NCBI RefSeq assembly: GCF_022369475.1
Contig: NZ_CP059600.1
Coordinates: 248,001-312,000 of the forward strand
Origin: Campylobacter sp. RM12651
Lineage (GTDB): Bacteria; Campylobacterota; Campylobacteria; Campylobacterales; Campylobacteraceae
Direction of reading: 5' to 3'
DNA: 64,000 nucleotides
Under the pieces are notes generated by a model, which worked only from the letters and a program-made list of their open reading frames with translations, was not told the DNA's origin and did not search any database. Positions within the stretch are counted from its first letter, which is position 1. Each line of letters begins with the position of its first letter. Both the position numbers and the translations under genes were made by a program. Of this stretch, positions 18,000-26,820 are shown piece after piece.

Positions 18000-18410
18000 T
18001 TAATCATCAAGCACGGTTTTTGTGATAGTTCCGTTATTGTCTATATAAACTTTATAATTGTTATTAAATTTTAGTTTATATCCGTTCCATTCTTTTTCAA
18101 TTTCCATTAATTTCGCATTTTTTTGATTTTCTTTAGCAAGTTTTAAAACATCTTGCATAATGCTATCAGGAATTGGAGAGTATTTTCCATCTATTTCTTT
18201 AATATCTCCAGATTTAGAAAAATCAAGTTCAGTTCCATTGCTAAGTTTGATTTCATAAGAATCCCAATCTTTTTCAGCTTTAACTATATTTTCATTTGTA
18301 AAATGAGTTTTTACAAAGTCTTGAATATTTTGTGGTAGTTCGCTTGGATTTATATTTGTATCAGCTAATAAACAGCAACTAATTGCACCTAAAAATAAAA
18401 GTTTTTTCAT
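18000..18410 (-). CDS. periplasmic PepSY-like protein (phase-variable promoter)
   Basis: A 136-residue protein with a Sec signal (MKKLLFLGAISCCLLAD) and two repeats of the PepSY-like type: VKAEKDWDSYEIKLSNGTEL and MEIEKEWNGYKLKFNN. The fold is like the BLIP/DUF2874 group of periplasmic inhibitors or chaperones. It is the first gene of an operon with the PepSY membrane protein. Its promoter region holds a G9 tract directly before a TATAAT box, so the whole operon is a candidate for phase variation. Confidence 0.72.
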   Translation of the reverse strand: MKKLLFLGAISCCLLADTNINPSELPQNIQDFVKTHFTNENIVKAEKDWDSYEIKLSNGTELDFSKSGDIKEIDGKYSPIPDSIMQDVLKLAKENQKNAKLMEIEKEWNGYKLKFNNNYKVYIDNNGTITKTVLDD

Positions 18411-18471
18411 ACTTTACTCCTTAAAATGATTTGAAATTTGATATTATCAAAATATTGTAATTTTGATTATA

Positions 18472-18480
18472 CCCCCCCCC
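18472..18480 (-). promoter_or_regulatory. poly-G9 tract abutting TATAAT, promoter of the PepSY operon
   Basis: On the minus strand nine G are followed immediately by TATAAT (18466-18471). It lies about 60 bases before the start of the 136-residue protein and 4 bases after the lgt stop. Length changes would shift promoter spacing. Confidence 0.7.
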
Positions 18481-18483
18481 GTG

Positions 18484-19296
18484 TTAATGATTATCTTTAA
18501 TTTTATTTAAATAAAAATACAAACTAAGAGCAAAGCAAAACATAATTAAACTCAAAATTTGACCCATAGATAGGCTTAATGCGATAAAACCTAAATTAAA
18601 ATCAGGTTCTCTAAAGAATTCACAAATAAATCTAGCTATCCCATACGACATTGCATAAATACAGATTAATTGCCCGTTAAACTTTATTCTCTTTGAAAAA
18701 ATGTAAATGATAATGAAAATTATTAAACCTTCAGCGAATGCTTCATATAATTGACTAGGGTGTCTTAAGGTATCTCCTACATAAACGCCCCAAGCTACAT
18801 CAGTTGCTCTGCCAAATAGTTCGTGGTTTAAAAAGTTTCCAATTCTTCCAAATATATACCCTAATGGCACTGATAATGCTACCAAATCAAGTATTTTAAA
18901 CATATTTTTTTTATATTTTTTAGAATAAAGATAAGTTGTAATTAATGCACCAACTAATGCTCCGTGATAGCTCATTCCAGCAATTCCTACAAATTCGCCA
19001 TTTACAAACGGATTAAACATTTGCCAAGGATTGCTTAAATAATATAATTTATCATCGCTATAAACTAAAATATATCCTATTCTAGCTCCTAAGATTATGC
19101 CTATTTCTATCCAAACGAAATAATTTTCTATTTCTTTTTTGCTAAAGCCAAAGCGTGGAGCAAATTTTTGTCCTATAAATAATGCAATAAGCAGTGCTAG
19201 TATGTAGCAAAGTGCGTAATAATGTATTTTAAACATTCCTATGCTAAATGCAACTCTATTGGTATTTTCATAAAAATGTTGCCAAAATTCAAGCAT
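18484..19296 (-). CDS. lgt: prolipoprotein diacylglyceryl transferase Lgt
   Basis: A 270-residue inner-membrane enzyme that puts diacylglycerol on the lipobox Cys of prolipoproteins. The Lgt signature GRIGNFLNHELFGR is present, along with the YHGALVGAL region and about seven membrane helices. The length is normal. It lies downstream of a Sel1-like gene on the same strand with a 30-base gap. The many lipoproteins in this window are its substrates. Confidence 0.96.
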   Translation of the reverse strand: MLEFWQHFYENTNRVAFSIGMFKIHYYALCYILALLIALFIGQKFAPRFGFSKKEIENYFVWIEIGIILGARIGYILVYSDDKLYYLSNPWQMFNPFVNGEFVGIAGMSYHGALVGALITTYLYSKKYKKNMFKILDLVALSVPLGYIFGRIGNFLNHELFGRATDVAWGVYVGDTLRHPSQLYEAFAEGLIIFIIIYIFSKRIKFNGQLICIYAMSYGIARFICEFFREPDFNLGFIALSLSMGQILSLIMFCFALSLYFYLNKIKDNH

Positions 19297-19326
19297 TATT
19301 ATCCTTTTTTAGAATTTCAAAATATA

Positions 19327-20043
19327 TTAAAAACCACTTAGTTTTTTGCAAGATATTTGATTACCTAAATTACAAGATTTTTCTAAGAATTTTTTACTTA
19401 ATTTAAATTTACCCATATTTAAATAAGCATTAGCTCCAGCAAAGCAAGCTTCTTCATAGCCTTTATTGCAAGTTTGCTCTAAAAGATTGAATGCTTTTTT
19501 TGTGTCATTATTTTCTAAATGCACACTTGCTTCAAATATGCAAGCATTAAAGAAATTTTTGTTGCAAGCAATGTGAGCGTATTTAATAGCGTTTTCTTTA
19601 TCTAAAAACCCTTTATAATATCTAGCAGTTGCATAACAAGAGTTTTGATTATTTTCGTTATCACATTGAGCTTTTATGATTTTTAGTGCTTTTGTTGAGT
19701 TTTGTTCGTAATTTAATACAAGCTTGGTGCAAGCTAATTCAAAATGATTTTGACAAGCAAGTCTTAAGGCATTAAAAATCGTATAATCATCATCACTAAA
19801 AGTAGAAATTGTATAACAAGCTGCCATATTTTTTGCCTTGCATTCATCGTTTATATAGTCTTTTGCTTCTTTTATATAAGTTATTTTATTTATATTATTT
19901 GCTTCATCACAGCCTTTAAAATCATTATTACTACAAGCACTAATTTTTGATAAATATTCATTAACTTTTGCTAAATCAAGAGCGATTTGTGCTTCATTTG
20001 CATAAACAAATATTGAAAATATAAGTATTATTAATTTTTTCAT
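19327..20043 (-). CDS. exported Cys-rich Sel1/Hcp-like repeat protein
   Basis: A 238-residue protein with a Sec signal (MKKLIILIFSIFVYANE) and at least four alpha/alpha repeats. Each carries a Cys pair, for example ACTKLVLNYEQNSTKAL, and SCYATARYYKGFLDKENAIKYA continuing to HIACNKNFFNAC. This is the HcpA-type disulphide-stapled repeat of epsilonproteobacteria, usually secreted or periplasmic. Partner and function unknown. It probably shares a transcript with lgt. Confidence 0.75.
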   Translation of the reverse strand: MKKLIILIFSIFVYANEAQIALDLAKVNEYLSKISACSNNDFKGCDEANNINKITYIKEAKDYINDECKAKNMAACYTISTFSDDDYTIFNALRLACQNHFELACTKLVLNYEQNSTKALKIIKAQCDNENNQNSCYATARYYKGFLDKENAIKYAHIACNKNFFNACIFEASVHLENNDTKKAFNLLEQTCNKGYEEACFAGANAYLNMGKFKLSKKFLEKSCNLGNQISCKKLSGF

Positions 20044-20179
20044 ATTTACTCCTTAAGGTTTTAGTGTATTGAATTTTAGATAATTTTAATGATTTTTTCT
20101 AAAAAAATAAAATATTTAAGGAAAATTTCAGAATATTTTAGGTTGAATAACGCAAATATTTTACAAAAGGAGTTTTTAA

Positions 20180-20254
20180 ATGAGTGTTTTATCATTTGTC
20201 TTAACAAACAATTTATTTACAAGCTTCTTCTTCCATCATGCCTTAGGGCATTGA
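20180..20254 (+). CDS. 24-residue leader peptide ending in a His cluster
   Basis: ATG at 20180 is preceded by a strong AAAGGAG site with 7-base spacing. The 24 codons end FFFHHALGH before TGA at 20252. The His codons overlap a hairpin (ATGCC TTAG GGCAT, 20238-20251), and a T7 run follows about 20 bases later. It lies 78 bases before a permease whose Bacillus relative YuiF is thought to carry histidine. A His-sensing attenuator is therefore plausible. It is inferred only from these features. Confidence 0.5.
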   Translation: MSVLSFVLTNNLFTSFFFHHALGH

Positions 20255-20332
20255 GACTTCATAATACTTTTTTTATCATATTATTTTTTATATTTTTAAA
20301 CATTTAAACAAAATTAATTTAAAGGAAAATTT

Positions 20333-21643
20333 ATGTTAACAAACCCTGTTTTAATAAGCGTTTTTATAATGCTTGGACTATGTCTATTAAGATTTAATGT
20401 ATTTTTAGCTATTTTAGTTTCTGGACTAATAGCAGGACTTATGAGTGTTAGTTTTGATGATAATATTTTAGTAGTATTAAAAAATATTATGAATACATTC
20501 ATAAGTGGTATGAGTGGCAATTTGCAAACCTCACTTAGCTATGTTTTAGTAGGTGCTTTAGCGGTTGCTGTATCTAGGACTAATTTAACTGCTTATTTAG
20601 TTAATTTCATTAGTAAAAAGATGTCAGATAAAAGAATTTTATTGCTATTTTCTTTAGCTATAATTTCAAGCTTTTCTCAGAATTTAATTCCAATTCACGT
20701 AGCATTTATTCCGATTTTAATCCCACCAATGCTAAGTCTATTTAATAAGCTGAAAATTGACAGGCGTGCTGTAGCTTGTGTGGTAACATTTGGGCTTACA
20801 ACGCCTTATATGACTTTACCTGTGGGATTTGGTCTTATATTCCAAGATATAATTACTCAATCGCTAAATGATAATGGAGTAAAAGTTACTCAAAGTGATG
20901 TTGCTGGTGTTGTTTGGCTTATGTTTTTTATAATGTTTTTTGGTCTTCTTGCTTCGTTTATTTATTATAGAAAACCTAAAGCATATCAAGAGCTTGAAAC
21001 AAAATATGAAAACTTAGATAATATTAGTTTTGGTAAAAAAGAACTAATGGTAATGATAGGTTTATTAATTACTTTAACTACTCAAATACTTGTTGGTTCT
21101 TTACCGCTTTCGGCTTTACTTGGCTTTTTATTTATTTGTGTAAGCGGTGGAGTTGAGTATAAAAAAATTGATGAAGTATTTTTAGGCGGTTTTTCTTTAA
21201 TGGGTTATGTGGCATTTATTATGTTAATTGCTTGTGGTTTTGGAGCTGTTTTACAAAGCACAGGAGCTATTAAAGAAATAGTTGATTTTACTTTAAGTAT
21301 TACTACTAATAAATTGATAATAGCGTTTGGAATGATGTGTATAGGATTATTAATCACTCTTGGAATTGGAAGTTCGTTTGGAACGGTTCCTATTATTGCG
21401 ACTTTATTTGTGCCAATTTGCACGGCTTTAGGTTTTAGTGCTGAAAGTATTATTTTCATCATTGCTTGTGCTGGTGCAGTTGGAGATACAGGTAGCCCTG
21501 CTAGTGAAGCAACTTTAGGAATTACCGTTGGGCTTAATGCCGATAATCAAAGTGATCACATAAAAGATGTATGTATCCCTACATTTATATTCTATAATAT
21601 ACCTTTAGTAGTAGGTGGTGCTTTAATAGCTTATTATTTATAA
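20333..21643 (+). CDS. NhaC/YuiF-type permease (possible histidine transporter)
   Basis: A 436-residue inner-membrane protein with about 11-12 helices, of the Na+/H+ antiporter-like NhaC superfamily. Characteristic stretches are QNLIPIHVAFIPILIPPML and ACAGAVGDTGSPASEATLG. Members of this subgroup (YuiF) are considered amino-acid, probably histidine, transporters. The His-ending leader peptide upstream supports that, though indirectly. AAAGGA precedes the ATG. Confidence 0.8.
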   Translation: MLTNPVLISVFIMLGLCLLRFNVFLAILVSGLIAGLMSVSFDDNILVVLKNIMNTFISGMSGNLQTSLSYVLVGALAVAVSRTNLTAYLVNFISKKMSDKRILLLFSLAIISSFSQNLIPIHVAFIPILIPPMLSLFNKLKIDRRAVACVVTFGLTTPYMTLPVGFGLIFQDIITQSLNDNGVKVTQSDVAGVVWLMFFIMFFGLLASFIYYRKPKAYQELETKYENLDNISFGKKELMVMIGLLITLTTQILVGSLPLSALLGFLFICVSGGVEYKKIDEVFLGGFSLMGYVAFIMLIACGFGAVLQSTGAIKEIVDFTLSITTNKLIIAFGMMCIGLLITLGIGSSFGTVPIIATLFVPICTALGFSAESIIFIIACAGAVGDTGSPASEATLGITVGLNADNQSDHIKDVCIPTFIFYNIPLVVGGALIAYYL

Positions 21644-21644
21644 T

Positions 21645-21696
21645 TTGCCTTATTTTAGGCAAGTTATTTTTTAAACAACTGCTTTTGCGGTTGTTT
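21645..21696 (+). terminator. double hairpin terminator after the permease
   Basis: TTGCCT/AGGCAA (21645-21662) is followed by a T6 run. A second stem, AAACAACTGC/GCGGTTGTTT with loop TTTT (21673-21696), is followed by ATTTTT. Confidence 0.7.
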
Positions 21697-21799
21697 ATTT
21701 TTAAATATATTAATCTTATAAATTTATATAATTTCGCTAAGGATTTAAATTCCACAAGAAAAAACATTAAAACATATTTTATAAAAAGAATAAGTAATA

Positions 21800-21875
21800 T
21801 GGTGACCCCGATTGGACTTGAACCAACGACTTTTACCATGTCAAGGTAACACTCTACCACTGAGTTACGGGGTCA
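21800..21875 (-). tRNA. tRNA-Val (GAC)
   Basis: The minus strand folds as a cloverleaf. The acceptor is TGACCCC/GGGGTCA, the anticodon loop TTGACAT with anticodon GAC, and the T arm GTTGGTTCAAGTCCAAT. CCA is encoded. Confidence 0.93.
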
Positions 21876-21920
21876 TTGTGTATAATTTTAGCAATATTTT
21901 GTGAATAAATTATTTTTTTC

Positions 21921-21949
21921 TTGACATTTTAAAAAAGTTAATATATAAT
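21921..21949 (+). promoter_or_regulatory. sigma-70 promoter of the tRNA cluster
   Basis: A perfect TTGACA (21921-21926), a 17-base spacer and a perfect TATAAT (21944-21949), 24 bases before tRNA-Pro. Full -35 consensus is rare in this group and fits strong stable-RNA transcription. Confidence 0.85.
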
Positions 21950-21973
21950 GCGACCTTTCTTATAAAACATTTT

Positions 21974-22051
21974 CGGGGTGTAGCGCAGTCTGGTTAGCGC
22001 ACTTGGTTTGGGACCAAGGGGCCGAAGGTTCGAATCCTTTCACCCCGACCA
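21974..22051 (+). tRNA. tRNA-Pro (TGG)
   Basis: Cloverleaf with acceptor CGGGGTG/CACCCCG, anticodon loop TTTGGGA with anticodon TGG, T-loop GGTTCGAATCC and encoded CCA. First gene of a three-tRNA transcript. Confidence 0.94.
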
Positions 22052-22072
22052 CTTCTTTATTATTTCATTTAT

Positions 22073-22150
22073 GGTGAGTGTAGCTCAGTCGGTTAGAGCA
22101 TCAGATTGTGGTCCTGAGGGTCGTGGGTTCGATTCCCATCACTCACCCCA
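22073..22150 (+). tRNA. tRNA-His (GTG)
   Basis: Cloverleaf with acceptor GGTGAGT/ACTCACC, anticodon loop TTGTGGT with anticodon GTG, T-loop GGTTCGATTCC and encoded CCA. The 5' G needed for histidylation is present in the sequence. Confidence 0.94.
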
Positions 22151-22181
22151 CTTTTTTAAAAAATCATATTTTAGTTTTGTT

Positions 22182-22257
22182 GCGTTAGTAGCTCAATGGA
22201 TAGAGCAACAGACTTCGGATCTGTAGGTTGTGGGTTCGACTCCTACCTAGCGTACCA
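22182..22257 (+). tRNA. tRNA-Arg (TCG)
   Basis: Cloverleaf with acceptor GCGTTAG/CTAGCGT (two wobble pairs), anticodon stem ACAGA/TCTGT around CTTCGGA with anticodon TCG, and encoded CCA. Confidence 0.92.
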
Positions 22258-22579
22258 CTTTGTATTTTTCGCCAATTATTTAAGTATTATTTTTAACCAT
22301 ATTCATAAATGTTTTAGTTTTATTATTAAATGTCAATGGTATATTTTTGGAATAATCACAAACAAAATTAGATATTGACAATTAAATAAGTATAAAAATT
22401 AAAATATAAAAACATAATTTTATAGCAATATTTTACAATCAACTTAGATTTTATAAAGCTAAAGTTTGAATTATTGTAATTATTTATATAAAAATATTGC
22501 ATAGTAATCATTACTAGATATTTTGTGTATAAAACTTAATATTATTTTTTTAGAATTTAAATTAAGCGAAAGGAGATTT
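22258..22579. other. AT-rich gap with no gene seen
   Basis: About 320 bases without a credible coding frame, lying downstream of both the tRNA cluster and the minus-strand ABC-F operon. A loose inverted repeat around TTAAATGTCAATGG and ATTGACAATTAAAT (about 22326-22386) is the only structure I see. It probably just separates the two units. Confidence 0.5.
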
Positions 22580-22906
22580 TTAATCTCCTTGATGATAATT
22601 TTTTTCTAATTCTATCTCTTCATCTTGAGTGTTGTTTTTAGCCCATTCACACATCGCATCTCTTAGCATTAAATACTTTTTCTTAGACAATTTTTCATTT
22701 TCACTTAATTCTCTATCTTCAAGTAATTTAATTTGAAAGAATGTATCATCTTTTTTTGAATACTTTAAAAAGAAATCAACATAATCAAAATAATCCTTAT
22801 TGCTCTCATAGTTAATAATTTCTTCAATATAAATAGTAGGCCCAAAACCCATATGATTTTGACTAAAATTACCAAAACCTGCCGAATACTCCACCTTAAA
22901 TGTCAT
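22580..22906 (-). CDS. hypothetical acidic protein coupled to the ABC-F gene
   Basis: A 108-residue soluble protein rich in Glu/Asp/Lys/Tyr, with a glycine-rich aromatic N-terminus (AGFGNFSQNHMGFGP) and a helical C-terminus. Its start overlaps the stop of the ABC-F gene by 4 bases, so translation is coupled. A 3'-terminal AAGGAGA hairpin region follows. No family recognised. Confidence 0.6.
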   Translation of the reverse strand: MTFKVEYSAGFGNFSQNHMGFGPTIYIEEIINYESNKDYFDYVDFFLKYSKKDDTFFQIKLLEDRELSENEKLSKKKYLMLRDAMCEWAKNNTQDEEIELEKNYHQGD

Positions 22907-24489
22907 TTGCTCTCCCCATATTTTAATAAAAACTCTTCATACGTGCCAACAAAATCAATAAGCTCACCATTGTTTAAATACCAAATTCTATTTGCATAAG
23001 AATTGATTAATTCCCTATCGTGGCTTATACAAATTGCTACTCCATCGTATTCATAAAGTGCTTCACCAAGAGAAATAATAGCTTCAAGGTCAAGATGGTT
23101 ATTTGGCTCATCAAGCAAGATAAAATTACCCCTTTCAAGCATAATTTTACTCAACATCAATCTGTGCTTTTCACCACCGCTTAAATCTTTTGCCATTTTT
23201 TCTTGATCGGTTCCGCTAAAGAGCATTCTACCTAAGCATTTGCGAATTTCATCAATATCTTTATGTTTTTCGCTAATTAAATAGTCATATAGTTTCAAAT
23301 TTTCACAAATTTTACTTGAGGTATCTTGTGGGAAGTAACTAGGTTCAATTGTAGCACCCATTTTTACCTCTCCATTATCAGGAGAAATTTCATTCATTAT
23401 AATCTTTGCTAGTGTGCTTTTTCCAGCTCCACTTGCTCCAATTATTGCTATTTTATCGCCTTTATTTACTTTAAGATTTAAGTTTTTAAATAGTTGCTTA
23501 TCATAAGCCTTACTTATATTGTTTAGCTCTAAAACTTCATTACCAATTTCTCTATTACATCTAAATAAAATTGATGGGTCACGCCTACTTGAAATCTCTA
23601 TTTCGCTTACATCTAGTTTTGCTAAGTTTTTTGCACGACTTGTTGCTTGTCTTGCTTTAGAAGCATTTGCGCTAAAACGAGCTATAAATTTTTCTAAAGC
23701 TTCTTTTTCTTTTAAATTCTTAGCAAGACTTGCTTCTTTTTGTCTTTTAATAAGTGTACTTTGCATATACCAATCATCGTAATTTCCTGCAAATTCACGA
23801 ATTTGTTTGAAATCTACATCAAGCATTCTTGTGCAAATACTATTTAAGAAAAATCTATCGTGAGAAATTACAACCATTGTTCCATCGTGGCGTTTTAGTT
23901 CATTTTCTAGCCAATTAATAGCGTCTAAATCAAGGTTATTCGTAGGCTCATCTAAAAATAACACATCAGGTTTAGCAAATAATACCTGTGCGATTAGAAC
24001 TTTAAATTTATCACTTGTTTGAACATTTTTCATAAGTTCATCATAATTATGAAGATTTAAAGAGCTTAATATTTTTTCACATCTAGTATCGTATTCATAA
24101 TTTGGGTCTTCTTCTGCACAAATCATTTCAAGTTCGCTTAAGCGATTATTTATTTCATCGGTATAATCCGTGCAAGTTGCATATATATTTTCTTTTTCTT
24201 TTACTGCATTATAAAGTCTTTTGTTTCCATATAAAACTGCATCTTTTAAACTAAATTCTTCATACGCAAATTGATTTTGCTCTAACACGCCGTATCTTAC
24301 GCCATTTTCAAAACTAACTTCTCCGCTAGTTGCTTCAAGTTCTCCTGCTATAATTTTTAAAAATGTTGATTTTCCAGCCCCGTTTGCACCGATAAGTCCA
24401 TATTTTTCGCCTCTTTTTAAGCTTAAATTTACATTTTCAAATAATAATCCCGTAGGGTATCTCATAGTAAGAGATTTGATTTCTACCAT
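22903..24489 (-). CDS. ybiT: ABC-F ATPase, YbiT type
   Basis: A 528-residue soluble protein with two ABC domains. Walker A is GANGAGKST in the first and GASGAGKST in the second, and LDEPTNNLDLD and LDEPNNHLDLE follow. The second domain has LSGGEKHRL. The first has an atypical signature (QTSDKFKVLIAQ), as E. coli YbiT does. The linker SRFSANASKARQATSRAKNL is characteristic of this subfamily. ABC-F proteins bind the ribosomal E site and relieve stalled or slow translation. The length matches YbiT (about 530). Confidence 0.9.
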   Translation of the reverse strand: MVEIKSLTMRYPTGLLFENVNLSLKRGEKYGLIGANGAGKSTFLKIIAGELEATSGEVSFENGVRYGVLEQNQFAYEEFSLKDAVLYGNKRLYNAVKEKENIYATCTDYTDEINNRLSELEMICAEEDPNYEYDTRCEKILSSLNLHNYDELMKNVQTSDKFKVLIAQVLFAKPDVLFLDEPTNNLDLDAINWLENELKRHDGTMVVISHDRFFLNSICTRMLDVDFKQIREFAGNYDDWYMQSTLIKRQKEASLAKNLKEKEALEKFIARFSANASKARQATSRAKNLAKLDVSEIEISSRRDPSILFRCNREIGNEVLELNNISKAYDKQLFKNLNLKVNKGDKIAIIGASGAGKSTLAKIIMNEISPDNGEVKMGATIEPSYFPQDTSSKICENLKLYDYLISEKHKDIDEIRKCLGRMLFSGTDQEKMAKDLSGGEKHRLMLSKIMLERGNFILLDEPNNHLDLEAIISLGEALYEYDGVAICISHDRELINSYANRIWYLNNGELIDFVGTYEEFLLKYGESK

Positions 24490-24547
24490 TTTTTATCCTT
24501 TTTTTATATAATCGTTTCTTTAAAATTTACAAAAGGCTCTACAATCA

Positions 24548-25573
24548 ATGAACTCATTTTTAAGTGAATTAATAATTTCTTTGCCTAGTGCTACTTTTAT
24601 TTTAGAGATATTAGCACTTATTATTGCACTTTACTTTAAAAAATACAACATAATATCGGTATGTATTTTATTAATAAGTTCTAAAATGATTTATTTATTT
24701 TCAGCAAATTATCAAACCCATATTTATGTAAGTTTGTTTATGCCTTTTGCTTTTGCGCTTTTAGTATCTTTAAAAAAAGAGTATGATACTATAAAATGCT
24801 TATTACCTATTAGTTTTGTTTTTATTTTATACATAGTATTAGGTATATTTTTATCTCAAAATACTAGCTTTGCATTAAATTCTACTAATAAATTTTTATT
24901 TTCAAATTCTTTTATCACTGATTTAGGTTTAGTATTTTTTCTAGTATTTTTAGTGTATTTATTGATATTAAGATTTTTTATATTTTTTGAAAAAACATTA
25001 ATTTTTGCGTATATTGGAGCTTATTTTGAATTTATGTTTTTTAAAACTCTTGAAAAAACAGATGTTGGGTTTTTTGAATTTGCTTCTTTAATATTTTTAA
25101 TCTCTATATTTCTTGAAGGGTATAAATTAGCATTTTTTGATGCTTTAACTCAAGTTTTAAATAGAAGAGCTTATGATAGAACTAGGCTTATTGCTAATGA
25201 TGTAATAGCAGTATGTGATATAGATTTTTTTAAAAAAGTTAATGATACTTATGGTCATGATGCTGGTGATTTTATATTAAAAAATGTAGCTAAGATATTA
25301 AAAGCTAATGTAGATAAAGTTTATAGATTTGGCGGAGAAGAATTTGTAATCGTATATAAAAATCAAGACTTTAAAAATTGTGTAACAAAATTAGATAATA
25401 TAAGAGAAAATATAGAAAAAGAAATATTTAAATTTAATGAAAAAATTATAAAAGTTACTATTAGTATTGGAGTTGAAATGGTAGAAGATGATAAAATAAA
25501 AGCCTTTAAAAACGCTGATGCTAAGTTATATAAAGCAAAAAATTCAGGAAGAAATAGAGTAATATATGAGTAG
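24548..25573 (+). CDS. membrane-bound diguanylate cyclase (GGDEF)
   Basis: A 341-residue protein. Residues 1 to about 185 hold about six membrane helices. The GGDEF domain follows, with DALTQVLNRRAYDRT, DIDFFKKVNDTYGHDAGD and the active site RFGGEEF. It would make cyclic di-GMP at the inner membrane. The product-inhibition RxxD site reads ANVD, so feedback may be weak. It starts 58 bases from the divergent ABC-F gene and overlaps the next gene by 8 bases. Confidence 0.88.
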   Translation: MNSFLSELIISLPSATFILEILALIIALYFKKYNIISVCILLISSKMIYLFSANYQTHIYVSLFMPFAFALLVSLKKEYDTIKCLLPISFVFILYIVLGIFLSQNTSFALNSTNKFLFSNSFITDLGLVFFLVFLVYLLILRFFIFFEKTLIFAYIGAYFEFMFFKTLEKTDVGFFEFASLIFLISIFLEGYKLAFFDALTQVLNRRAYDRTRLIANDVIAVCDIDFFKKVNDTYGHDAGDFILKNVAKILKANVDKVYRFGGEEFVIVYKNQDFKNCVTKLDNIRENIEKEIFKFNEKIIKVTISIGVEMVEDDKIKAFKNADAKLYKAKNSGRNRVIYE

Positions 25574-26798
25574 TGAAAGTAAAAAAGCAACAATTCAAGA
25601 ATATATAAAAGGCTGGGGGCCTGAATTAGAAATAGGTATTGATGTAGTTGATGAAGAACATAAAATGTTCTTTGAATTAATAGAGCAAGTATTTGAAGCA
25701 GCTAATAGTGGTTATAAAGAATTTGAATCTGTATTTCAAGTGGTTTTAAGTCATATTGCTTGGCATTTTAAAAATGAAGAAGATTATATGAAAAGTATGG
25801 CTATATATACAAAATATGTAGAAACCCACAGAGATATTCACTCGCAGTGTATATCACAATTAGGTAAGATGAGAGATGCAGTGTTAAAGCAAAATAGTGA
25901 AGATGATATGGTATATCAAAAAGAACTTGCAATTAACTTGGCTTATTTTGTTAAAAATTGGCTGATTTTTCATATAGTTGGAGAAGATTATAAAATAGCT
26001 AAACAAATTAAATTTATAGAAGCTGGTAATAGTCCTCAAAGAGCATTTGAGATGATAAATGAAAAGATGGATAAAAATATAGAAATTCTAACTATTACCT
26101 TATCAAATCTTTTAAAAATTTATGAGATTAGAAACGAGAAATTATTAGAAATTGAAGCAGATATTAAATCAAGTCTTAATAAAAAAGAAAAACAACTGCA
26201 AGAACAAATTCAAGAAAATAAGAAAAAATCAATTACAGATGAATTAACAGGATTGTTTAATAGGCGACAGGCTATGTTTGTATTAAATAATATATGGAAT
26301 GAATATCAAGACCCAACCTGTGCTATTATTCAATTAGATTTAGATAAGTTTAAAGAAGTTAATGATACTTATGGACACCATGCAGGAGATTTGGTTTTAA
26401 AACAATTTTCAAATGCTGTTAAATATTTTTTTGATACTAATGAATTATGTAATAAGTATAAGTATAACGATAGAGATAGCATACACTTTTGCCGTTTAGG
26501 TGGTGATGAATTTTTAGTAATATTACAAAAATATTCTTTAGATGAAGCAGTGGCAATTGCAAATGCTTTACACGCAGTAGTAAATGGTATAGAAGTATTA
26601 GACGAACATAAAAAAGTGATTTGGAAAGGTAGCACAAGTATTGGTGTAGCTTGTAGAAATGCTGATAATAGAGATTTTGAATCAGTATTAAAAGCTGCTG
26701 ATGCTTATTTATATAAAGCAAAAGAAGATGGTAGAAATTGCGTTCGCTCTATGTTACACGAGATAGGGGGGGGGGTATTTCTAGCAGAGTATTTATGA
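25566..26798 (+). CDS. hemerythrin-diguanylate cyclase
   Basis: A 410-residue cytoplasmic protein. The N-terminal hemerythrin domain (residues about 20-135) has the di-iron ligands HKMFFELIEQ, HIAWHFKNEE and H-RDIH. A coiled-coil linker follows, then a GGDEF domain with DLDKFKEVNDTYGHHAGD and RLGGDEF. Bacteriohemerythrins bind O2, so it is a candidate oxygen-sensing cyclic di-GMP synthase, paired with the membrane cyclase it overlaps. The RxxD site is not intact. A poly-G tract near the 3' end gives the tail IGGGVFLAEYL. Confidence 0.88.
   Translation: MSSESKKATIQEYIKGWGPELEIGIDVVDEEHKMFFELIEQVFEAANSGYKEFESVFQVVLSHIAWHFKNEEDYMKSMAIYTKYVETHRDIHSQCISQLGKMRDAVLKQNSEDDMVYQKELAINLAYFVKNWLIFHIVGEDYKIAKQIKFIEAGNSPQRAFEMINEKMDKNIEILTITLSNLLKIYEIRNEKLLEIEADIKSSLNKKEKQLQEQIQENKKKSITDELTGLFNRRQAMFVLNNIWNEYQDPTCAIIQLDLDKFKEVNDTYGHHAGDLVLKQFSNAVKYFFDTNELCNKYKYNDRDSIHFCRLGGDEFLVILQKYSLDEAVAIANALHAVVNGIEVLDEHKKVIWKGSTSIGVACRNADNRDFESVLKAADAYLYKAKEDGRNCVRSMLHEIGGGVFLAEYL
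26766..26775 (+). repeat. poly-G10 tract at the 3' end of the hemerythrin-GGDEF gene
   Basis: Ten G encode three Gly near the C-terminus. With nine G the protein would end GGGYF; with eleven it would end GGGGISSRVFMN. Slippage therefore changes only the last few residues. The catalytic domain is complete before it. Confidence 0.75.
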
Positions 26799-26820
26799 AT
26801 TAATACCGCTAGTGGAATTT

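Noticed and set aside
20089-20307. A 72-codon hydrophobic plus-strand frame
   Set aside because: It has no ribosome site. The 24-codon leader frame with a strong site overlaps it in another frame, and its composition is that of random AT-rich DNA.
22008-22378. Plus-strand frames of 60-72 codons
   Set aside because: They are read through the tRNA-Pro, tRNA-His and tRNA-Arg genes.
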